64,000 nucleotides of DNA from Polynucleobacter hallstattensis. Its GTDB lineage: Bacteria; Pseudomonadota; Gammaproteobacteria; Burkholderiales; Burkholderiaceae. The stretch is taken from contig NZ_JACVPO010000001.1 of the NCBI RefSeq assembly GCF_018881835.1, positions 496,001 through 560,000 on the forward strand, written 5' to 3'. This document shows positions 42,608-51,544 of this stretch, in pieces (position 1 is the stretch's first letter; every line of letters begins with the position of its first letter). The translations under genes and the position numbers were made by a program. The notes below the pieces were generated by a model. It made no database searches. It was not told where the DNA came from and saw only the letters and a program-made list of their open reading frames with translations.

Positions 42608-43669
42608 ATGATAGCCATAAAGACTTTTTCGAAAGAACATGTAGATGAAAATATTAAGTTAGGCGCTAGCGAATATACCTCTCAGGAGGTACTCAACAAA
42701 GAACATCTAATATGGAAGCATATACTTCCCCCTGCAGGCCCCTCAAAGTTTATTGGCGAATATAGCGCCGAAGGCGCCTTGACAGGACGTATATTTTTAC
42801 AGCGACGCAATTTCTATTTAAAAGATAACTTATCCGCCACAGGCGCTACAGCAACGGATTTATTAATTGACCCCAAATGTAGAGTTGCATCTTCTTTTAT
42901 TGCAATTACGAGGTCTATCAAAAGCCCAGAAGAAATAGATATCATTTTTCACACATCAAATGAAAATAGCGATATCTTTTATCGAAATCTATTCAAATTT
43001 CCAGTAAGATTTTCACTTACTGCCTTAGGCCTTCCTGTCGATATTTACGAAATGGTTAAAAGCAAGTGGCCAAACCTAAGCGCAATCAAAGCGCTAAAAA
43101 TACTTTCGATCCCATACAAAACTCTTCTAGTTATTTTGGGAGAAATCTTAACTAATTTTACAAAAATAAACTTTTCAAACGAACCTATAGATCAAGAAAA
43201 TATTTTTTCTCAATTTAAAAAGCGGGCTGGTCCGCATTTTGAGAGGAGTAAAGAATTCAATTACTGGAGATTTAATAGTGGCCCCATCTTTAATGGCGCA
43301 GTATATTGGGCTTGGAAAGGCAAAGAGTGCCTAGGTTATCTGGTCTTTAAAAAAACTGAGCTAAAGCATATAAATTTCTATGTTCTTATGGATATAATAT
43401 TTATAAGAGACTTAGGTAGACTTGAAAAAATTTGCATTAAGTTTTTAATGGTCAAAATTGCAATACAAAATAATTGCGATGCATTATTTATGATGGTTAA
43501 CCTAAAAAATAGCAGCCTAAACTGGCTTAAAGGCGCACCATTTTTCAAGATTCCGGATAGATGCTTGCCTCACGCAACACCAATTTTTATACACACTAAA
43601 CTGCCAGAAAATATGCTTCATAAATATGAAAATATTTTTTTCACGCTAGCTGATCTAGACTATTTTTAA
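42608..43669 (+). CDS. GNAT-like acyltransferase, predicted
   Basis: A 353-residue soluble protein 8 bp after the FAD oxidoreductase gene. It has features of a double GNAT fold: an N-terminal part with TGATATDLLIDPKCR and a C-terminal part with KECLGYLVFKK and RDLGRLEKICIKFLMVKIA. Proteins of this look in polysaccharide clusters often acylate amino sugars. The placement directly before an acyl carrier protein gene suggests it could take its acyl group from that carrier. I cannot identify an acceptor-binding motif, so the call rests on fold-like pattern and context. Confidence 0.6.
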   Translation: MIAIKTFSKEHVDENIKLGASEYTSQEVLNKEHLIWKHILPPAGPSKFIGEYSAEGALTGRIFLQRRNFYLKDNLSATGATATDLLIDPKCRVASSFIAITRSIKSPEEIDIIFHTSNENSDIFYRNLFKFPVRFSLTALGLPVDIYEMVKSKWPNLSAIKALKILSIPYKTLLVILGEILTNFTKINFSNEPIDQENIFSQFKKRAGPHFERSKEFNYWRFNSGPIFNGAVYWAWKGKECLGYLVFKKTELKHINFYVLMDIIFIRDLGRLEKICIKFLMVKIAIQNNCDALFMMVNLKNSSLNWLKGAPFFKIPDRCLPHATPIFIHTKLPENMLHKYENIFFTLADLDYF

Positions 43670-43690
43670 CTAAATTATTAAGGAAAATGT

Positions 43691-43981
43691 ATGACATCAA
43701 TAAGCCAAAAAATTATTGAGCTTGCAATAGACGAAATTAATCTTGACCAAGATCCCGATAATTTAATTTCTAAAAAGGATGAGCAATTACTCCTGAATGA
43801 ATCAAGCTCTATTGATTCCCTTACACTAGTCAGATTACTTATAACAATTGAAAGATTGGCGGAAGAGGAGATTGGCGAGGCCGTAGTAATAGTCGATGAG
43901 TCGACATTTGACTCAACAGTAAGCCCATTTGGGACTGTTGGTAGCCTTAAAAATCATATTAAAAATATTTTAAAGTCATAG
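43691..43981 (+). CDS. Acyl carrier protein-like protein
   Basis: A 96-residue acidic helical protein. The phosphopantetheine-attachment motif Asp-Ser-Leu is present at residues 42-44 (SSSIDSLTLVRLL), with Ser43 as the modification site. The protein carries a growing acyl chain as a thioester. An AAGGA ribosome binding site lies just before the ATG. It is not the housekeeping AcpP, whose sequence is strongly conserved. The neighbours (ketoreductase, ketosynthase III, AMP ligase) supply the partners of a dedicated small acyl pathway. Which enzyme adds the phosphopantetheine is unknown. Confidence 0.85.
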   Translation: MTSISQKIIELAIDEINLDQDPDNLISKKDEQLLLNESSSIDSLTLVRLLITIERLAEEEIGEAVVIVDESTFDSTVSPFGTVGSLKNHIKNILKS

Positions 43982-43982
43982 C

Positions 43983-44678
43983 ATGTCATGCATACTTATT
44001 ACGGGAACAAGCCATGGACTAGGGAATGACTTGACTAAATATTACCTAGATAAAGGGCATATTGTTTATGGCTGCTCACGAAGCGTTCCAACTTTATCTC
44101 ATTCAAACTATAAGCACTTCATTTTGGACATTAGAAACCCGCTTGATGTAAGTGCAATGTTTAGTGATATAAGAAAAATGGGGAACCCTATAGAGATTCT
44201 AATAAATAACGCCGGTATCAGTCAAACCAGCTTAACCATCGCAACCCCTGATGAGGTTGCGACAAATATTATCCAAACAAATCTATTGGGCACCTACTTT
44301 GTTACTCGAGCAGCATTAAAAGATATGCTGAGATCAAATTATGGTCGCATAGTTAATTTTTCATCGATTAACCTTCCCCAAGGTAGCATAGGTAGCGCAG
44401 TTTACAACGCAAGCAAAGCAGGAATTGAGGGCTTGACAGTTGCCCTTTCGCGAGAATTTGGTCGCGCTAATATCACCATCAACACAATTGGTTTATCGCT
44501 TGTATCGAATTCCGGCATGTTGAAAGAGCTTTCAGAAAGAGCATCCCTCACAAAAAGAGAGCAGCTGATCAAGGGTGAAATACTGAATATTGAAGAGATA
44601 ATTCATGCTATAGACTTTATTACCTCCCCTATTTCAAAAAATATCACCTGTCAAAAAATATATTTTGGTGGCGCATGA
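43983..44678 (+). CDS. Short-chain dehydrogenase, FabG-like 3-oxoacyl-ACP reductase
   Basis: A 231-residue SDR starting 2 bp after the ACP gene stop. NAD(P) motif ITGTSHGLGNDLTKYYL, then INNAGISQTSL, the catalytic Ser in NFSSINLPQG, and YNASKAGIEGLTVALSREFG with Tyr-x3-Lys. The pattern is closest to FabG-type enzymes that reduce a 3-ketoacyl group to the 3-hydroxy form. Coupled translation with the ACP and the nearby ketosynthase suggests a 3-hydroxyacyl product. A sugar-reducing role is the alternative. Confidence 0.87.
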   Translation: MSCILITGTSHGLGNDLTKYYLDKGHIVYGCSRSVPTLSHSNYKHFILDIRNPLDVSAMFSDIRKMGNPIEILINNAGISQTSLTIATPDEVATNIIQTNLLGTYFVTRAALKDMLRSNYGRIVNFSSINLPQGSIGSAVYNASKAGIEGLTVALSREFGRANITINTIGLSLVSNSGMLKELSERASLTKREQLIKGEILNIEEIIHAIDFITSPISKNITCQKIYFGGA

Positions 44679-45292
44679 AAATCTCGCAGGTAATAACTCA
44701 CGTTAATGGTAAATGGAAACAGAATTGCTATTTAATTTATAACAATAAAAACAATGCTTTAATAATTGACCCAGGAAGTGATCCAGGCGGCATTAAAGAA
44801 TTAATTACCGAATACAATTTAAGCCCTTTGGCCATCTTAAATACACATGCTCACTATGATCACATAGGCGCAGTTACTGCTCTCATTGAGCTGTACGGCA
44901 TTCCATTCTATCTAAATGAGAATGATCAAAAGCTTCTAAAACAAGCAAATCTCTACAGAATCCTTTTTGAATCAAAAGAGGTTATTAAAGTACCCTTATT
45001 TGATCAAAATTTGACTCAAGAGCCGATTTCTTTTCTTGCTACTGATTTTAATGTTGAGCCAATATTGACTCCGGGCCACACTCAAGGCAGCGTTTGCCTA
45101 AAAATTAATGATTACCTTTTTACAGGAGATACATTAATGGAAGGGGGGGTGGGCCGAACCGATTTACCTGGTGGCGACAAAAATCAAATTTATAAAAGTG
45201 TTGAAATACTTAGGTCATTACCACGTGGCACAGTTGCTTTTCCAGGGCATGGACACCCCTTTCTTTTAAATAATTTTTTTGACAAATCATGA
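44675..45292 (+). CDS. Metallo-beta-lactamase-fold hydrolase (glyoxalase II-like)
   Basis: A 205-residue enzyme with the dinuclear metal motif LNTHAHYDHIGAV (His58, His60, Asp62, His63), then LTPGHTQGSVCLKI, FTGDTLMEGGVGRTD, and a final AFPGHGHPF. This subfamily often hydrolyses thioesters. In this setting it may free an acyl group from the carrier protein or proofread wrongly loaded carrier. That role is inferred. It overlaps both flanking genes by 4 bp. Confidence 0.85.
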   Translation: MKISQVITHVNGKWKQNCYLIYNNKNNALIIDPGSDPGGIKELITEYNLSPLAILNTHAHYDHIGAVTALIELYGIPFYLNENDQKLLKQANLYRILFESKEVIKVPLFDQNLTQEPISFLATDFNVEPILTPGHTQGSVCLKINDYLFTGDTLMEGGVGRTDLPGGDKNQIYKSVEILRSLPRGTVAFPGHGHPFLLNNFFDKS

Positions 45293-46317
45293 TAAATACC
45301 AGTCTAGATGTTGGCATAGAAGGCATTGAGTTTTTTTTGGGTCAAATTAAGAGTACGAATGTTGATCTATCTTCTGAAAATCCTGATTGGGATTTTGATA
45401 AGATAATAGAAAGAGCTGGCGTTTACTCAAGGCCTCTTGCCGAAAAAGGACTCACGGCATTAGACTTAGGTTACCAAGCAGCAATCAATCTTTTTGAAAG
45501 TCTTCATACTAATTTGAGTGATATTGATGCTCTAATTTTTTGCACACAAACACCGGATTACTTACTACCATCGAATTCAAGTCTTTTACATGGAAAACTT
45601 GGGCTACCTTTGAATGTGATGGCCTTTGATATAACCCATGCTTGTTCTGGATTTGTCTACTCCTTAGGTATCGCAAAATCTCTAGTAATTTCAAAACTAG
45701 CTTCTCGTATCTTGGTAATAAATGCTGACACCTACTCCAAACTAGTTCACCCAAGAGATAGGTCGACCCGCCCCTTATTTGGTGATGGAGCAACAGCCAC
45801 TATTATTTCAAATAGAAACATGCAGCTAAAAATTCAGAACTCCTCTTTCGGCACCGCTGGAAAATATGCTGATAGATTTATAGTTAAAAACGGGGGAAGC
45901 AAGAGTGGCATAAATAAACCAAATTCAAACCAGCCCATAGAAACTATAAACGGAAAAATTATTAGTGAAAATTACATTCAAATGGATGGTCTTGGGCTAT
46001 TAAGCTTTTTTAACAGCACATTACCTAAATTTATCCTAGATTTTTTACGAAACGAAGATGTAGATATTTTGAAGATTAAGTATTTTGTTTTTCATCAAGC
46101 AAGTCGTTTGGCATTAGACGGACTCTCTAAGAGTCTTAAAATTCCTTTTGAAAAGATGATTATTGATATGAGAGATACTGGAAATCTAGTTTCTGCTTCT
46201 ATCCCCGTTATCCTTGCAAAAATGATGAAGGAAAATAAATTTCAAAATGGTGATTTAGTTCTTCTTTGCGGATTTGGAGTTGGATTATCATGGGGCGTTA
46301 CACTGCTACAAGCCTAG
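45289..46317 (+). CDS. 3-oxoacyl-ACP synthase III family ketosynthase
   Basis: A 342-residue thiolase-fold enzyme with the KAS III catalytic triad: Cys119 in ITHACSGFVYSLG, His269 in FVFHQASRLALDGL, and Asn299 in DTGNLVSASIP. KAS III enzymes condense an acyl-CoA with malonyl-ACP, making the first 3-ketoacyl-ACP. Together with the ACP and ketoreductase here it could build a short 3-hydroxyacyl chain. It differs from housekeeping FabH in its opening residues and surroundings. The primer acyl unit is unknown and may be supplied by the AMP ligase next to it. Confidence 0.88.
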   Translation: MINTSLDVGIEGIEFFLGQIKSTNVDLSSENPDWDFDKIIERAGVYSRPLAEKGLTALDLGYQAAINLFESLHTNLSDIDALIFCTQTPDYLLPSNSSLLHGKLGLPLNVMAFDITHACSGFVYSLGIAKSLVISKLASRILVINADTYSKLVHPRDRSTRPLFGDGATATIISNRNMQLKIQNSSFGTAGKYADRFIVKNGGSKSGINKPNSNQPIETINGKIISENYIQMDGLGLLSFFNSTLPKFILDFLRNEDVDILKIKYFVFHQASRLALDGLSKSLKIPFEKMIIDMRDTGNLVSASIPVILAKMMKENKFQNGDLVLLCGFGVGLSWGVTLLQA

Positions 46318-46326
46318 GAGATTTTT

Positions 46327-47670
46327 GTGTCAAATATTGATTTTTTAATTGAGCGTTTTTCATTGAATCCAGATAAAGAAGCAATTATCTGTCTTGATAA
46401 ATCAATTACCTATGGTGACTTAAATAATTTACGTCTGAAAACTACTAATCGCTTAATAGAAGCAGGGGTTAGTACAGGCATGCCCGCAATACTGAGAGCG
46501 GACTATTCACCGTTATCTATAGCAACGTTAATGGCGCTAATTGAAATTGGCTGCATTATTATCCCCTTAACTCAAAGCAGCTATGAAGCCCTAGAGCAAT
46601 CAATTAACGATGTATTTCCGCAGATTTTAATCTCTATAAGCGATGAAAATTTACTAATTGCGAAACTTCCTCAGCACAATGTTCCATCGCTGTATTTGGA
46701 GCTTCATAATCGCAAATCACCGGGGCTAGTTCTATTCACATCCGGCTCCTCAGGCAAGCCTAAAGCTGTTGTGCATGATTTTTCAAAATTACTTGAAAAA
46801 TTTATAGAGAAGCGACCCTCTTTCATCACATTAAATTTTCTACTATTTGATCACTGGGGGGGCTTAAATACTCTACTTTATGGTCTTTCTAATATGTGCT
46901 TAATTGTTATCCCAACCAATAGATCACCTGAATATATATGCAACCTAATTTCTTCCCATAAAGTCGAGCTTTTACCAGCGACGCCAAGTTTTCTTAATAT
47001 GATCCTGCTATCCAAGGCATACGTTGGAAAAGACTTTAAGTCCCTGCGCCTAATTACTTATGGCGCAGAAACAATGCCTGAATCAACTCTAAAAAATCTA
47101 CGAAAAAACTTTCCAGACATTGAGTTAAGGCAAACCTATGGAATGATTGAGGTAGGTGTACTAAGAGCCAAATCCAAATCTCCTGATTCTTTGTGGATCA
47201 AACTAGGGGGCGATGGCTATAAGCTTAGAGTGGTTGATAATAAATTACAAATAAAAGCAACCTCTGCAATGCTGGGCTATTTAAATGCTGAAACTCCATT
47301 TACAGAAGACGGCTACATGATAACCGGTGATTTAGTTGAGGTAGACGGTGAGTGGATAAAAATCCTCGGAAGAGATTCTGATCTAATTAATGTTGGAGGA
47401 CAAAAAGTATATCCCGCCGAAGTAGAAGAAGTGCTTTTAGAATGCCCAGAGCTAATTGATGCCGTAGTATTTGGGGAGAAAAATACACTGCTGGGTATGG
47501 TTGTTTGTGCAAATATTATCTTGGATAGTGGAATGGATGAGGCGGCAGCAAGAATCGCAATTCGAAAGTATTGCGTTGATAGAATGCAGCCATATATGGT
47601 CCCGGTCAAATTTAACTTTGTTAATACCATTGAACAGTCTAGTAGACTCAAGAGAGTTCGACGCTTCTAA
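46327..47670 (+). CDS. AMP-dependent acyl/aryl synthetase (ANL superfamily)
   Basis: A 447-residue adenylating enzyme that activates a carboxylate with ATP and passes it to CoA or a carrier protein. It starts at GTG after a good AGGAG. Motifs: FTSGSSGKPKAVVHDF (P-loop, residues 137-152), QTYGMIEVG, MITGDLVEVDGEWIKILGR and INVGGQKVYPAEVEEVL. At the C terminus the usual 'GK' of the catalytic-Lys motif reads SSRLKR, so the standard Lys may be replaced by Arg. It is somewhat short (typically 500 or more). It probably loads the acyl primer of the cassette. Confidence 0.85.
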   Translation: MSNIDFLIERFSLNPDKEAIICLDKSITYGDLNNLRLKTTNRLIEAGVSTGMPAILRADYSPLSIATLMALIEIGCIIIPLTQSSYEALEQSINDVFPQILISISDENLLIAKLPQHNVPSLYLELHNRKSPGLVLFTSGSSGKPKAVVHDFSKLLEKFIEKRPSFITLNFLLFDHWGGLNTLLYGLSNMCLIVIPTNRSPEYICNLISSHKVELLPATPSFLNMILLSKAYVGKDFKSLRLITYGAETMPESTLKNLRKNFPDIELRQTYGMIEVGVLRAKSKSPDSLWIKLGGDGYKLRVVDNKLQIKATSAMLGYLNAETPFTEDGYMITGDLVEVDGEWIKILGRDSDLINVGGQKVYPAEVEEVLLECPELIDAVVFGEKNTLLGMVVCANIILDSGMDEAAARIAIRKYCVDRMQPYMVPVKFNFVNTIEQSSRLKRVRRF

Positions 47671-47678
47671 TTTTTTTA

Positions 47679-48458
47679 ATGAAAAATATCTCTTTTTTTT
47701 TATTTGCCCATCAAGACGATGAATTTGCTGTTTATGAAGAGATTTACACCTCAATTCTTGAAGGTAAAGTTGTCTACTGCGTCTACATGACGCGTGGAGT
47801 AAAAGGGGCTTACTCTTCACATACAAGGAATCAAGAATCTATTTCAGTATTAACCCATCTTGGTGTAAAAATAGATAACATTATTTTCGCCGGAGACATC
47901 CTCTCAATTGATGACGGCGACCTATTCAAATCGATGGATAAAGGTTATGAATGGATCCATGCATTCCTGCGTGAATACGGGCCTAATATCACAGCGTTTA
48001 TGCCTTCATGGGAGGGCGGTCACCCAGATCATGATTGCTTACATGTCATTTCAAATCGAGCATTAGAAAATAGATCAAACCTTAATGAAAGCTACCAATA
48101 CCCTCTTTACAATAGAGTCAACTGTAGAGGGCCCTTTTTCAGAGTTTTATATCCAATCTACGCTAATGGAAAAATTATTTTAAGAAGAATTCCGTGGAAA
48201 CGGAGATTTCAATACCTACATTACCTTACTTTATATGAATCACAAAGGAAATCATGGATCGGGTTACTTCCGTTTACACTTCTACACTACATAGTTAATG
48301 GAACCCAAATTCTTCAATCAAATTCTCCAATATCTACAATAAGACGTCCTCACATAGGCACTCTTTATTATGAATATCGTAAATTTAATTCATGGGTTGT
48401 GGTATCAAATAATATAAATATCTTTTTAAAAATATACCCCAGCCTCTTAAGGGATTAA
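47679..48458 (+). CDS. PIG-L family deacetylase (LmbE-like)
   Basis: A 259-residue zinc-dependent deacetylase. The metal motif is FAHQDDEFAVYEEI (usually AHPDDE; here Pro is replaced by Gln) and PSWEGGHPDHDCL. PIG-L enzymes remove N-acetyl from GlcNAc-type sugars or related molecules, exposing an amine. In this operon it could free an amino group that is then re-acylated with the group made by the ACP cassette. It is the last plus-strand gene and is convergent with the GT-C-like gene at 48485. Confidence 0.87.
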   Translation: MKNISFFLFAHQDDEFAVYEEIYTSILEGKVVYCVYMTRGVKGAYSSHTRNQESISVLTHLGVKIDNIIFAGDILSIDDGDLFKSMDKGYEWIHAFLREYGPNITAFMPSWEGGHPDHDCLHVISNRALENRSNLNESYQYPLYNRVNCRGPFFRVLYPIYANGKIILRRIPWKRRFQYLHYLTLYESQRKSWIGLLPFTLLHYIVNGTQILQSNSPISTIRRPHIGTLYYEYRKFNSWVVVSNNINIFLKIYPSLLRD

Positions 48459-48484
48459 CAAAGACATAATTATCTAGAAATTAT

Positions 48485-50494
48485 CTATTTAGATGATTGG
48501 TTAACCAAACCTACATACACTCCATTTGATTCAAATAGCCTTGAGCTTATCAAATGACATTGTGTAGAAAAATTTCTTTCATCAGCTTGTATCTGCGATG
48601 ATGGGCATACAACAATGTTAACGCCAAGCTTTTCAACAGCCGCTGCCAAGTTATTTGGAAAGCTATTCATAACATTAAAGGCTTCAGCAGAGTGCCATGA
48701 ATAAGCTATTGTATTTTGAGGATAATAATAATAAACCGGATCGTACCCGTACCCAATTAATAATATTTTAGAATTTTTATACTCTGGAAATTTATCAAGT
48801 ATCTGACCAGCTACTACATAAGGACGATGCAGACTGATGTATCCAGATCTTAAACTTTTATCGTAATAAATTTCATTATTTACAGGCAAGTAAGTAGATG
48901 CATATGGTATTTTTAAAATATTTATACCTAAGGTCGTTATTAGTATTATTTTTAATAAATAATGATTTATCTTTACATGGGTTATAGTCAGTATAAATGA
49001 AAGATATATTAATACCAATCCAGGATAAACATATCTTAGATATGCCTGAACATAAAACATAGAAACTATGTAAAAAAGTCCACTTATAAAAATTAAAAAA
49101 CTGACTCTATGCTTGGTAAATTCTTTTACAGAACTCAAGTAAAACCATAGCTGAAATGGTATAACTAAAAACATAATGATACCAACCGTGCCGTTTACAG
49201 AAAACTCGCCGTAGCGTTTTGATTCAAAAATTGAATACCATATATTTGCTATACCTAATTTATTCACATAGAGAGGGTGATAAAAAGCTGATTTACTCCA
49301 TAAATCAGACTTAAATATTTCATTCATTAATGGAAATACTGGATTTCCAGTAATAACATAAGCATATATGTACGGAATTGAACTGAATAATATAAATATA
49401 AGCCCGAGAATAATTACATTGTCATGCACAGTTTTTTTCTCTTTGTAGAACAAAAAGTAATAGGCCAATATTGCTGGAAGAAAAAGGACTCCAGTAATTC
49501 TCATGGTGCATGCGTAACCAAAAACAATAGCCAACATTAGCCACTGCACTTTTTTGTCTATCAAAAAAGAATAGGAAATTAATATAAAGAAAATATAACA
49601 AGGCTCAACAAAAGAAGATCCAACTAGGTAGAGGTTTATAGGTAAGCTTAAAAAACATAATGCAAAAATAACTGGAAGACTGAATTCGCGATGATACCTT
49701 TTTGCAATAATATATAGCTGCAGTGAACTTCCAAGAATAAATGATGTGTTAAGAATTCTTATTGCTTCTTCACCTCCAAAAATATACGTAGGCACATAGA
49801 GCATTTCAACGCCCATAGGCAAAACCGACCAAATATATTCTTTAATGTCATAGTTCCACTTTAAATTATCAGCAATTAATTTCGGAACATTTAAGTGCAT
49901 TGAAAGAGCATCATGCCCAAGGTCCGGCAATACTGTGGCCATATAAATATAGCCCATACACAGCGCCAAAATAAATACCAGAAGAGGTGTAATTTTTATA
50001 TTAGTTCCAATTACTTCCTTGGCGCTTAAGTATGTTTCTTGGAGATCTTCTCCAACAATAAAAATATAAAATATCGTCAATAGAAGAATATAAAAAAATC
50101 CAGAGTTGATTTGAAAGTGACTCGAGATTGTCGCTATCAAGCCTATAGTTGATAGTCCTACTGCTGATTTTTCTATGGCATCACTTGAATTAATGCTTTG
50201 ACCGCATAATTTGTAAATCTTCTTGCCAATTAGATAGCTTGTAAGCCAAGTCATCATCACCGTAGCGACAGCGCTTATGCCACAATAATTTATAAGCATT
50301 AATACAAAAAATAGAGCTAAATATTTAATTTTGTTTTTTAAAAAAATTAGTATTGCACTTGTTACTAATGAAAAAATAAAAAAATTTTCATTCGATAACT
50401 TGTAATCAATCCACCATCCCCTGTTAAATGTAACCACAACAGCTGTTAGTAATAGAAATACAAGCAATAGCCCATTTATAGTCTTATTATTCAA
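48485..50494 (-). CDS. Large polytopic membrane protein, probable GT-C glycosyltransferase
   Basis: A 669-residue protein with about fourteen helices and a C-terminal soluble part, starting at a TTG that directly follows the stop of the acyltransferase gene. The acidic loop LPDLGHDALSMHLNVPKLIAD after the first long helical block resembles that of the protein at 30514 (WDAISYVLTIPKLH), which supports a shared GT-C origin. It likely transfers a polyprenyl-linked sugar outside the cytoplasmic membrane. Codon use is strongly AT-biased. Confidence 0.62.
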   Translation of the reverse strand: MNNKTINGLLLVFLLLTAVVVTFNRGWWIDYKLSNENFFIFSLVTSAILIFLKNKIKYLALFFVLMLINYCGISAVATVMMTWLTSYLIGKKIYKLCGQSINSSDAIEKSAVGLSTIGLIATISSHFQINSGFFYILLLTIFYIFIVGEDLQETYLSAKEVIGTNIKITPLLVFILALCMGYIYMATVLPDLGHDALSMHLNVPKLIADNLKWNYDIKEYIWSVLPMGVEMLYVPTYIFGGEEAIRILNTSFILGSSLQLYIIAKRYHREFSLPVIFALCFLSLPINLYLVGSSFVEPCYIFFILISYSFLIDKKVQWLMLAIVFGYACTMRITGVLFLPAILAYYFLFYKEKKTVHDNVIILGLIFILFSSIPYIYAYVITGNPVFPLMNEIFKSDLWSKSAFYHPLYVNKLGIANIWYSIFESKRYGEFSVNGTVGIIMFLVIPFQLWFYLSSVKEFTKHRVSFLIFISGLFYIVSMFYVQAYLRYVYPGLVLIYLSFILTITHVKINHYLLKIILITTLGINILKIPYASTYLPVNNEIYYDKSLRSGYISLHRPYVVAGQILDKFPEYKNSKILLIGYGYDPVYYYYPQNTIAYSWHSAEAFNVMNSFPNNLAAAVEKLGVNIVVCPSSQIQADERNFSTQCHLISSRLFESNGVYVGLVNQSSK

Positions 50495-51472
50495 TTAGAG
50501 TCTTTTCATATAATTTTTTAATCTATTTTGCAATGGTCGCTCTAAAATAACGACGATTGCATATGATAAAATACAGGTTGTTACATAAGAAATTGCAAAG
50601 AATTGAAAACTTCTCTGTTGATCAAATTGGAAAAGTAATAATATGAAATACCCTACTGTAGTATGTAGTAGATAAACGATGTATGACATATCTCCAAGAA
50701 GCAAGTCTAAATTACCGCTTTTGACATTGCAATTTGACACGAGCACAAAACCAGTAAAGATTAATGAAATATAAAGACCATACCTCCATGGATATGATGG
50801 AATATAGATCCAAACCAAGCAATGAAGAATCCAAAAAAACATAGCTACTTTTAAGTTTGCATATTTTGAGAAAAAATTTCGATTGAAATAGATTGCTATA
50901 CCTATAGAAAATGCAAATAGGGCACTCCAGTATCCAGAGTATCTTGCCCCAAAAGAATCTAGGTCAATATTTAATTTCCAATTTATTCCAGCTGTAATAA
51001 TAATTGCTAGATATGCGCAATATCGATTAGTAACTATTAAAGGAGCAAGCAAATAAAAGCCAACTTCTAACCCTAGTGCCTGCGATACAGGTACCAACAA
51101 CGAGCTTGTTTGAAATATTGGGATTAATGTTAAATTAAATAGTATTCCCTGTATTCCATTTGGCTTTCCAAATTCTGGATTTAGGGCATTTAATGGAATT
51201 GAATTATTTATGCATAGTTTATATATAAATATTCCAATTACCAACGAAATTATATAACCCGGATAAATTCTTATTACTCTATTTAAATAAAATCTTTTTA
51301 TTCCATTTTTCGAAAATCCATAGTTCTCATTGAGAACATATCCCATTAAATACCCACTTATTAAATAGAATCCCCAGACTGCATATGCTGCAGGCCCGTG
51401 AATCATCCCGGCCCATAAATGACTAATAGAAACTAGAAATGCCAAAAAAAATCTAAATGATCCTAGTTTCAT
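50495..51472 (-). CDS. Membrane acyltransferase (acyltransferase 3 family)
   Basis: A 325-residue protein with about ten helices. The opening FRFFLAFLVSISHLWAGM and AAYAVWGFYLISGYLMGYVL carry the family's catalytic His and 'SGYL' motifs. It would O-acetylate or acylate a cell-surface glycan. It is directly adjacent to the GT-C-like gene, with no bases between the stop and the next start, and shares its AT-rich composition. Confidence 0.87.
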   Translation of the reverse strand: MKLGSFRFFLAFLVSISHLWAGMIHGPAAYAVWGFYLISGYLMGYVLNENYGFSKNGIKRFYLNRVIRIYPGYIISLVIGIFIYKLCINNSIPLNALNPEFGKPNGIQGILFNLTLIPIFQTSSLLVPVSQALGLEVGFYLLAPLIVTNRYCAYLAIIITAGINWKLNIDLDSFGARYSGYWSALFAFSIGIAIYFNRNFFSKYANLKVAMFFWILHCLVWIYIPSYPWRYGLYISLIFTGFVLVSNCNVKSGNLDLLLGDMSYIVYLLHTTVGYFILLLFQFDQQRSFQFFAISYVTTCILSYAIVVILERPLQNRLKNYMKRL

Positions 51473-51544
51473 GTCTCATATTTAGCAATTGAAGAAATGC
51501 TTTTCATTATTAAATTTAAAGGTGATGCAAATGATATGAATTGT

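Noticed and set aside
47313..47651. 112-codon frame antisense to the AMP ligase gene
   Set aside because: It runs opposite a well-supported domain and has no domain of its own.
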